Origin: Gemmatimonadales bacterium
GTDB lineage: Bacteria > Gemmatimonadota > Gemmatimonadetes > Gemmatimonadales > GWC2-71-9
NCBI GenBank assembly: GCA_013813675.1
Contig: JACCRH010000424.1
Location: forward strand, 1-19,262
Direction of reading: 5' to 3'
DNA: 19,262 nt
The notes below the pieces were generated by a model, which did not search any database, was not told the DNA's origin, and saw nothing but the letters and a program-made list of their open reading frames with translations. Every line of letters starts with the position of its first letter. The stretch's first letter is position 1. Shown here piece after piece: positions 13,628 through 19,262 of this stretch. Both the position numbers and the translations under genes were made by a program.

Positions 13628-16125
13628 GCGAACGCATCGCCCCGGGAGTCCGGGCCTTCCTCGCGAGCGAGATCGCCGCCGCGGGGGGGCGAGAGGTCTC
13701 GTTCGTCGCCGAGGTGGACCGCGACGGCGTGGTGAGCGCGGCACGGGTCGCGGCGCGGGGCACGGTCGACCTGGTGCTCGCGCTTCCGGGCAGCGCTTCC
13801 CCCGGCGAGATGCTGCTGCACAACCACCCCAGTGGGCGACTCGACCCCTCGCCCGCCGATCTCAACGTGGCTGCCCGGCTGCACGACGGGGGCGTGGGCT
13901 TCGGGATCATCGACAACGGCGCGACGGAGCTGTACGTCGTGGTCGAGGTGCCGCGCGACCGCGAGATCAGCCGGATCGACCCCTTCGACGTAGTCGACAC
14001 GCTGGGCGAGCACGGGCCCGTCGCGGCGCATCTCGGGCACTACGAGGACCGACGGAGCCAGCGCGATATGGCCGCGTACATCGCCGACGGGTACAACGAC
14101 GGCGGGGTGCAACTGATGGAGGCCGGCACCGGGGTCGGCAAGTCGTTCGCCTACCTGGTGCCCGCGCTGGCCTGGGCGCACGCCAACCAGGAGCGCACGG
14201 TCGTCAGCACCAACACCATCAACCTGCAGGAGCAACTGGTCGGCAAGGACCTTCCGCTGCTGCGGGAAGCGCTCTCCACCGGGGACTACGCCCCCAGCTT
14301 CGCGCTGCTCAAGGGGTGGCGGAACTACCTGTGCCTCTCCCGATTGCAGCAGGCGGTCGGCTCCCAGCGCACCCTGCTGGAACAGGACAAGCTGGACGAG
14401 CTGCTCGGCCTGTCGGAATGGGCGGGCCACACGGTGGACGGGACTTTGAGCGACCTGCCGGTGACCCCGACTCCCGAGGTATGGGACGAGGTGAGCGCCG
14501 AGGCCGATCTCTGTTCCCGCCTCAAGTGCCCGCACTTCGACCGCTGCTTCCTCTTCCGGGCCCGCCGCCGGGCGGCCGAGGCGGATGTGGTGGTGGTGAA
14601 CCACCACCTCCTGGCCGCAGACCTCTCGGTCCGGCAGGCGCAGGACAATTGGGCGGAGGCCGCGGTCCTGCCTCCGTACCGCCGTCTCGTGCTCGATGAG
14701 GCTCATCACCTGGAGGAAGTCGCCGCCGGGCATCTCGGAGTGCAGGTCACCAGCCGGTCAGTGCGCCGGCTCCTCGCCCGGTTCGAGCGCAACGGCCGCG
14801 GACTGGCGCCGACGCTGTCGCACGAGCTCGCGGCGCGAGGCGACCCCCCCAGCCGGGAGAGTCTGGAGGTGCTGCAACAGCGGCTCTACCCCGCGCTGGC
14901 CGATGCCAGGCGCGCGAGCGACGCGCTGTTCCACCGCCTCCACGAGCGGCTGGCCGGGTTGCCCGGTGGCCAACTCCGGCTGAGCGACGACTTCGCCGTG
15001 GACCCGATCTGGGACGAGGGCCTCGCCTTCGAGCTGGACGCGTCGCTCACCGCGTTCCGGGCGCTGCGGGAAAGCGTGGAGACCATCGCCGACCGACTGG
15101 CCCAGACCGACGAGACGGAGCGCCGGGGACAGATCCTGCTGGAGCTGCGCGGCGCGCTCCGACGGCTCGACGGCATCTCGGACGGGCTCAACCGCACCCT
15201 GCGCCCGGCCGGCGGCGGGCCGCCCACGGTCCGGTGGATGGAGCGCACCCCGCGGGGCCAGAACGTCCAGCTCTCGGCGGTGCCGCTGGACCTGGCGCCC
15301 CTGTTGCGCGAGCTCCTGTTCGACCGGCTGGATACCGTGATCCTCACCAGCGCCACACTGGCCGCCAGCGGTGAATTCGATTTCCTGGAGGGGCGGCTGG
15401 GACTCGGGGGCGACGACTCGCCGGTGACCGAGCGCCAGATCTTTTCCTCGCCCTTCGACTACCCCTCGCAATGTCTGTTCGGCATTCCGACCGACCTGCC
15501 GGAGCCCCGCGAGGACGAGATCGGTCACGGGGCCGCGGTGGTGCAGATCGTGGCGGACCTGGCCTTCGCCTCGGACGGCGGGATGTTCGTCCTCTTCACC
15601 AGTCACGCCTCGCTCCGGCGCGCCGCGTCCGAGCTGCGGATGGCGCTGGGCACCCGCTGGCCGTTGCTGGTGCAGGGCGAGGCGCCGCGCGATGTGCTCA
15701 TCCGCCGCTTCCGGCTGGCGGGGAACGCGATTCTTCTGGGTACGGATTCGTTCTGGGAAGGGGTAGACGTGCCCGGGCGAGCGCTCCGCGCGCTGGTAAT
15801 CAACAAGCTACCTTTCAAAGTTCCCTCGGAGCCGCTTACGGCGGCGCGCCTGGAGCGCCTGGCGGAGGAGGGACAGGATGGGTTCTTTCACTACCTCCTG
15901 CCGCACGCCGCTCTCAAGCTCAAGCAGGGTTTCGGCCGACTGATACGGAGCCGCAAGGACCTCGGCGTCGTGGTCCTGCTCGACAGCCGTGCGGTCACCA
16001 AGCGCTATGGGCCCCTGCTGCTCGGCGGGCTCCCGCGGGCGGAGCGGGTGGTGGGAAGCTGGACTCAGGTGCGCACCAAGTGCGAGGACTTTTTCGCCCG
16101 ACACGGGATCGGAGCCGTGGTATGA
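13624..16125 (+). CDS. JAB (RadC-like) domain fused to DinG/XPD-type Fe-S DNA helicase
   Basis: A protein of 833 residues with two parts. Residues about 20-115 form a JAB/MPN domain with the metal motif H66-N-H68-P-S-G and S76-x-x-D79, plus a possible catalytic Glu at E24; this spacing matches RadC. Residues about 140-833 form a superfamily 2 helicase of the DinG/XPD type: Q-like motif YEDRRSQRDM (140-149), Walker A GTGVGKS (168-174), DEAH box (358-361), SAT (576-578), FWEGVDVPG (from 710) and QGFGRLIR (768-775). Four cysteines, C237, C297, C302 and C308, keep the C-x4-C-x5-C spacing of the E. coli DinG iron-sulfur cluster. ATP-driven 5'-3' unwinding is expected from the family. The frame is open further upstream, but TTG 13624 (TTGA overlap with the preceding stop) is the logical start. 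It lacks the exonuclease domain found in Firmicutes DinG. Confidence 0.88.
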   Translation: MSERIAPGVRAFLASEIAAAGGREVSFVAEVDRDGVVSAARVAARGTVDLVLALPGSASPGEMLLHNHPSGRLDPSPADLNVAARLHDGGVGFGIIDNGATELYVVVEVPRDREISRIDPFDVVDTLGEHGPVAAHLGHYEDRRSQRDMAAYIADGYNDGGVQLMEAGTGVGKSFAYLVPALAWAHANQERTVVSTNTINLQEQLVGKDLPLLREALSTGDYAPSFALLKGWRNYLCLSRLQQAVGSQRTLLEQDKLDELLGLSEWAGHTVDGTLSDLPVTPTPEVWDEVSAEADLCSRLKCPHFDRCFLFRARRRAAEADVVVVNHHLLAADLSVRQAQDNWAEAAVLPPYRRLVLDEAHHLEEVAAGHLGVQVTSRSVRRLLARFERNGRGLAPTLSHELAARGDPPSRESLEVLQQRLYPALADARRASDALFHRLHERLAGLPGGQLRLSDDFAVDPIWDEGLAFELDASLTAFRALRESVETIADRLAQTDETERRGQILLELRGALRRLDGISDGLNRTLRPAGGGPPTVRWMERTPRGQNVQLSAVPLDLAPLLRELLFDRLDTVILTSATLAASGEFDFLEGRLGLGGDDSPVTERQIFSSPFDYPSQCLFGIPTDLPEPREDEIGHGAAVVQIVADLAFASDGGMFVLFTSHASLRRAASELRMALGTRWPLLVQGEAPRDVLIRRFRLAGNAILLGTDSFWEGVDVPGRALRALVINKLPFKVPSEPLTAARLERLAEEGQDGFFHYLLPHAALKLKQGFGRLIRSRKDLGVVVLLDSRAVTKRYGPLLLGGLPRAERVVGSWTQVRTKCEDFFARHGIGAVV

Positions 16126-16742
16126 GCCTAGTGCGGCCGTCGAAGATCATCGGGATCGGCCGGAACTACGTCGCCCACGCGCAAGAGCTCGGCAACGAGA
16201 TGCCGGCGGTGCCGATCATATTTTTCAAGCCTCCCAGCTCCTTGATCGGCGATGGTGACACGATCCGCCTGCCGGACGTCTCCCAACGAGTGGAATTCGA
16301 GGCGGAGATCGGGCTGGTGATCGGGTCCAGGGCACGCAACCTGGGGCCGGCCGAGTCGGTGCGTGCCATCGCCGGCTACACCTGCGTCAACGACGTCACT
16401 TGCCGCGACCTCCAGAAGGTGGATGGCCAGTGGGGCCGGGCCAAAGGCTTCGACACGTTCTGTCCGGTGGGCCCCCGCGTCGGGGAGGGGCTGGACTGGC
16501 GGGAGCTGGAAATCATCTGCCGGGTGAACGGCGTCGAGCGGCAGCACGCCCGGGCCACCGACATGCATTTCCCGATTCCGGATCTGGTGTCGTTCCTGAG
16601 CGGCATCATGACCCTGGAGCCCGGCGACCTCATCGCGACCGGCACACCGGCGGGCACCGCGCCGCTCAAGGACGGCGACCGCGTTGAGATCGAGATTCCC
16701 GGCGTCGGCGTGCTCTCCAACCCCGTAAAGGATCACCGATGA
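16122..16742 (+). CDS. Fumarylacetoacetate hydrolase (FAH) family protein
   Basis: A 206-residue, single-domain FAH-fold enzyme; the short length fits the bacterial group of acylpyruvate hydrolases, oxaloacetate decarboxylases/tautomerases and related 2-oxo-acid lyases. Visible signatures are IGIGRNYVAHAQELG (10-24, with H18), FFKPPSSLIG (34-43), the metal-binding FEAEIGLVIG (59-68, E60 and E62), GYTCVNDVTCRDLQ (85-98, D91) and GDLIATGTPAGTAPL near the end. Two glutamates and an aspartate are expected to hold Mg or Mn. The substrate cannot be told from sequence. The ATG at 16122 overlaps the helicase stop (ATGA), and the stop overlaps the aminotransferase start (ATGA). The frame extends upstream inside the helicase gene without homology. 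Pairing with an aminotransferase is compatible with amino-acid or keto-acid turnover, but this is only an inference. Confidence 0.92.
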   Translation: MSLVRPSKIIGIGRNYVAHAQELGNEMPAVPIIFFKPPSSLIGDGDTIRLPDVSQRVEFEAEIGLVIGSRARNLGPAESVRAIAGYTCVNDVTCRDLQKVDGQWGRAKGFDTFCPVGPRVGEGLDWRELEIICRVNGVERQHARATDMHFPIPDLVSFLSGIMTLEPGDLIATGTPAGTAPLKDGDRVEIEIPGVGVLSNPVKDHR

Positions 16743-17935
16743 TCGAGATCAGCGCCCGGGTGAACGCGTTGCCGGGCTATCCGCTGGCCGAGATCCCCAG
16801 CCTCAAGCGCAAGCTGCTCGAGGCTGGTACCGACGTGATCGATCTCGGCGCGGGGGACAACGACACGCCACCGCCCTCGATCGCGGTGGCCGCGATGACC
16901 GAGGCGCTCTCCGATCCGGCGTACAGCAAGTACGGCTTCCAGCAGGGCCTGCCGGCCTTCCGCGAGGCGGCCAGCCAATGGGTCGAGCGCCGGTTCGGCA
17001 AGCGCTTCGATCCGGCGACGGAGATTCTGCCGCTCATCGGGTCGAAGGACGGGTTGGCGCACTTGCCGTTCGCGGTGGTGAATCCGGGCGATGTCACCAT
17101 CGTTCCCGAGCCGGGCTACCAGGCCTATCTGGGCGGTTCGCTGCTCGCGGGGGCGGAGCCGTACATCGCCCCGCTGCTTCGGGAGCACGACTTCCTCCTG
17201 GAGCTGGACCGGATCCCCGAGACCGTGCTGCGGCGGGCCAAGCTGGCCTTCCTCAACTATCCCAACAATCCCACCGCCGCCGTCGCCAGCGCAGAGTACC
17301 TGGAGCGGACGGTGGCGGTTTGCCGGCGGCACGGGATCCTCCTGGCCTACGACAACGCGTACTGTGATCTCACTTACGACGGCTATCGGGCGCCGAGTGT
17401 CTTCGAGATCGCCGGCGCGACGGACGTCGCCCTGGAGTTCTTCTCCCTCTCCAAGAGCTTCTCGATGACGGGGTGGCGACTGGGCTTCGTGGTTGGGCGG
17501 GCGGATCTGATCAGCGCCCTCACCCAGGTCAAGTCGTACGTCGACACCGGGCCGTTCCTGGCGGTGCAGAAGGCCGGCGCGGCGGTGCTCGACCGGGCGG
17601 AGGAGGTTGTGGCGCCCATTCGGGAGGAGTTGAAGCGTCGGCGGGACGCCGCCGTGACCGCGCTGCGGCGCGCCGGCTTCACCCTGGAGTCGCCCAAGGC
17701 CGCAATGTACGTCTGGGTCGCGCTTCCCGCCGGCATCCCATCGGCGGCCTTCGCCCGGCGCGCGCTGGAGGAGACCGGGGCGCTGGTTCTGCCCGGAAGC
17801 GCGTTCGGACCGGCGGGCGAGGGCTACTTCCGGATCGCGCTCACCGTGGGGTCGGACCGATTGCAGGAGGCCGCCGCGCGGCTGGGCGCCGTGCTCGAGG
17901 CCACCCGGCGAGGGGAGCTTGCGACCACCGCTTGA
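16739..17935 (+). CDS. Class I/II PLP-dependent aminotransferase, LL-DAP aminotransferase-like
   Basis: A 398-residue fold-type I aminotransferase. Motifs are IDLGAGDNDTPPP near the N-terminus, YGFQQGLPAFREA, LPLIGSKDGLAH (cofactor phosphate region), PEPGYQAY, LNYPNNPTAA (substrate and ring contacts), YDNAYCDLTYDG, and SLSKSFSMTGWRLGF with the Schiff-base lysine K239. The IGSK-GLAH and MTGWRLG combination resembles bacterial and archaeal DapL2-type LL-diaminopimelate aminotransferases and related AspC-like enzymes. DapL is therefore possible (lysine and peptidoglycan precursor), but not certain. AAGGA (16728-16732) lies 6 bases before the ATG, which overlaps the FAH stop. The 3' end overlaps the next gene by 17 bases. 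Confidence 0.92.
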   Translation: MIEISARVNALPGYPLAEIPSLKRKLLEAGTDVIDLGAGDNDTPPPSIAVAAMTEALSDPAYSKYGFQQGLPAFREAASQWVERRFGKRFDPATEILPLIGSKDGLAHLPFAVVNPGDVTIVPEPGYQAYLGGSLLAGAEPYIAPLLREHDFLLELDRIPETVLRRAKLAFLNYPNNPTAAVASAEYLERTVAVCRRHGILLAYDNAYCDLTYDGYRAPSVFEIAGATDVALEFFSLSKSFSMTGWRLGFVVGRADLISALTQVKSYVDTGPFLAVQKAGAAVLDRAEEVVAPIREELKRRRDAAVTALRRAGFTLESPKAAMYVWVALPAGIPSAAFARRALEETGALVLPGSAFGPAGEGYFRIALTVGSDRLQEAAARLGAVLEATRRGELATTA

Positions 17936-18782
17936 CCTCGAGCGTCTCCGCCGCCCGGGCAAGCGGTCGTGGGCCGCGGTGGGGGTCAGTGTGGCCGCGC
18001 ACGTGGCCCTCCTGGTGTTCGGGTCGATCGAAGGGCGCCTGCCGGAGATTCCGCGGCGGCCTTCGCTGATCGTCGTGCTGGCGCCACCCGCCGAGGGCCC
18101 GCGAGAGGTGCCCATGCCCTATCGCCCGGGCCGGCGGGCGGACGGACAGGCCGGCAGAGGTGTAGTGCCCACTCCGGCGCCGCCGAGGCCCGAACCGGAG
18201 ACCCCGGTCGTGATACGGCCGCCCGAGCCCGTGGCCGAGCCGGTCGACACGGGGGTCGCGCCGAGGCGGCACGCGGTTATTGGGAGGATCCGACCCGACC
18301 TGGCGGAGGGCCGGCTCTGGGTGCGTCCGCTCCCGCTGCCCCCCCAGGAGCTGGCGGAGCGGCTCAGCCGGAAGACGCATGCGGAGCTGGTGGACAGCGC
18401 GGTCACCGCCATCGTGCAGGGCTATCTCGACTCCATCGCGGCCGATCCCGGCGCACGACCGGCGGGGCTGCCGAGCTGGACCACCGAGGTGGCCGGCAAG
18501 AAATTCGGCCTGGACTCGTCGAACATCTACATCGCGGGCTTGAAGATTCCGGCCGCGGTGCTCGCCCTGCTGCCCATCCCCGCCGGGAACATCGACCAGA
18601 ACCGGGCCTACAACCATCTGATGTCGATGCGTGCCGACCTGCAGTACGCCGCCCAGCGATCGCAGAATCTGCAGGAGTTCAAGGATATGATCCGCGACAT
18701 GCGGCTCCGGAAAGAGCGGGAAGAGGAGTTCGAGCGGAATCAGCGCACCGCGCCGCCGCCGGAGGAGTTACCCACCCCGTGA
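17919..18782 (+). CDS. TonB-like single-pass membrane protein with unknown C-terminal region
   Basis: A 287-residue protein. A basic N-terminus (residues 1-17) is followed by one transmembrane segment (AAVGVSVAAHVALLVFGS, about 19-36), the layout and the AAHVALL wording of TonB-type proteins. A Pro/Glu/Arg-rich linker spans about 52-115. From about 140 a mostly helical region follows (PPQELAERL, HAELVDSAVTAIVQGYL), then a short strand-like part (SNIYIAGLKIPAAVLALLPI), and a charged helix (255-275) with a Pro-rich tail. The TonB C-terminal domain motif is not visible, so TonB itself is unlikely. TTG at 17919 is chosen because it keeps the basic N-terminus; a purine run at 17910-17917 sits just ahead. 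It overlaps the aminotransferase by 17 bases and precedes the last gene by 4 bases. Confidence 0.68.
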   Translation: MRPPLDLERLRRPGKRSWAAVGVSVAAHVALLVFGSIEGRLPEIPRRPSLIVVLAPPAEGPREVPMPYRPGRRADGQAGRGVVPTPAPPRPEPETPVVIRPPEPVAEPVDTGVAPRRHAVIGRIRPDLAEGRLWVRPLPLPPQELAERLSRKTHAELVDSAVTAIVQGYLDSIAADPGARPAGLPSWTTEVAGKKFGLDSSNIYIAGLKIPAAVLALLPIPAGNIDQNRAYNHLMSMRADLQYAAQRSQNLQEFKDMIRDMRLRKEREEEFERNQRTAPPPEELPTP

Positions 18783-18786
18783 CCGC

Positions 18787-19230
18787 ATGAAGCTGGTCGA
18801 CACCGAGGAGACCGTCGTGCTGGTGACCGGCGCGTCCCTGACGGCGGAGGAGCGGGATCGGCCGCTCGCCTATCTGCTGAAGGCCGAGATCGACAGGCGC
18901 GGCGCGGGCCACGCCTACCGGCGCGCGGTGGTGGTGGCGGACATGTGGTACCTGGAGAATCGGATCTTTCACCTGAATCCTACGGTCGCGATCGGCGGAC
19001 CCGGGGCGAACGGCGTGGCGCAGGAGCTCTCGGAAGTCCTGCCGACGGTGTACAGCAGCGACGAGCAGGTCTTCATCCAGGCTGATTTCGAGGGCGACGT
19101 GAAGCGCGCCGCCCTCTGGGGCGCCAACGCCAGTGCGACCGCGGCAGCGGTCGAGGTGTTCGCCACCCAGGGGATGTTGGACGATCTGCTGGGCCGGATC
19201 TGGCGGTTTCGGTCGGGGGTGTTCGTTTAG
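18787..19230 (+). CDS. Conserved-looking small protein of unknown function
   Basis: A 147-residue soluble protein with no signal peptide or membrane segment. I do not recognise the family. The sequence alternates hydrophobic strands and helices: VVLVTGASLT (10-19), a helix LAYLLKAEIDRR (28-39), RAVVVADMWYLENR (46-59), the glycine motif VAIGGPGANGVAQEL (67-81), EQVFIQADF (93-101), AALWGANASATAAAVEVFA (108-126), and a C-terminal helix. This suggests an alpha/beta fold with a GGPGAN loop, which could bind a ligand; that is inference. The ATG at 18787 lies 4 bases after the preceding stop and has no clear ribosome-binding site of its own, so coupled translation with the TonB-like gene is likely. 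The 32 bases after its stop, up to the window edge, show nothing I can assign. Confidence 0.7.
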   Translation: MKLVDTEETVVLVTGASLTAEERDRPLAYLLKAEIDRRGAGHAYRRAVVVADMWYLENRIFHLNPTVAIGGPGANGVAQELSEVLPTVYSSDEQVFIQADFEGDVKRAALWGANASATAAAVEVFATQGMLDDLLGRIWRFRSGVFV

Positions 19231-19262
19231 GGGGTGGGAGGGCGGTGGCTGCACGGTGTCAT

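Noticed and set aside
15471..16121. Upstream extension of the FAH-family reading frame.
   Set aside because: It overlaps conserved helicase motifs V and VI in another frame and looks like antisense-type composition. The ATG at 16122 starts exactly at the FAH fold.
16733..18115. Long minus-strand open frame of about 460 codons opposite the aminotransferase.
   Set aside because: It is antisense to a clear PLP enzyme. Its product is Arg/Gly/Pro-rich without motifs, as expected for chance open frames in very GC-rich DNA.

Overview
The window is a gene-dense stretch (no gap above about 60 bases) of a very GC-rich bacterial chromosome. Gene content suggests a Gram-negative-type bacterium, most plausibly Gemmatimonadota or a relative: DUF4159 and DUF4175 envelope proteins lie side by side, there is a protein family otherwise familiar from Bacteroidota under the name 'asparagine synthetase B', non-ATG starts are common (8 of 17 genes), and there are lipoprotein and Tat-type signals. 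This placement is inference from gene families; there is no rRNA in the window.

Left block, minus strand (1-4421): pdxJ, then a 560-residue protein with degenerate Hpt-like segments, then a UPF0104/LPG-synthase-TM membrane protein, then ispE, then tRNA-Gln(UUG). The genes overlap or are 10-14 bases apart, so they probably form one transcription unit running out of the left edge. The ispE-tRNA-Gln order matches the ispE-tRNA-Gln-prs arrangement known in several proteobacteria.

Middle (4422-5771): a small lipoprotein gene diverges from pdxJ and converges on a methylmalonyl-CoA epimerase gene. That gene in turn diverges from trxA (thioredoxin).

Right block, plus strand (5433-19230): trxA, rsmI, DUF4159, DUF4175, TPR protein, Tat-signal 'asparagine synthetase B-like' protein, JAB-domain/DinG-type helicase, FAH-family hydrolase, class I/II aminotransferase, TonB-like N-terminal membrane protein, small unknown protein. 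From rsmI onward almost every junction is a stop/start overlap of the NTGA type, direct abutment or a gap of a few bases, so these ten genes look translationally coupled. The four consecutive genes DUF4159-DUF4175-TPR-Tat protein all carry signal peptides or membrane anchors and look like one extracytoplasmic module of unknown function. The most distinctive single gene is the fusion of a RadC-like JAB/MPN metalloprotease-type domain to an iron-sulfur XPD/DinG helicase.

I see no mobile element, CRISPR array, phage gene, riboswitch or large repeat. There is no clear-cut new defence or biosynthetic system. The best leads are the JAB-DinG fusion, the coupled envelope module, and the Hpt-like protein that lacks phospho-acceptor histidines and carries a repeated short motif.
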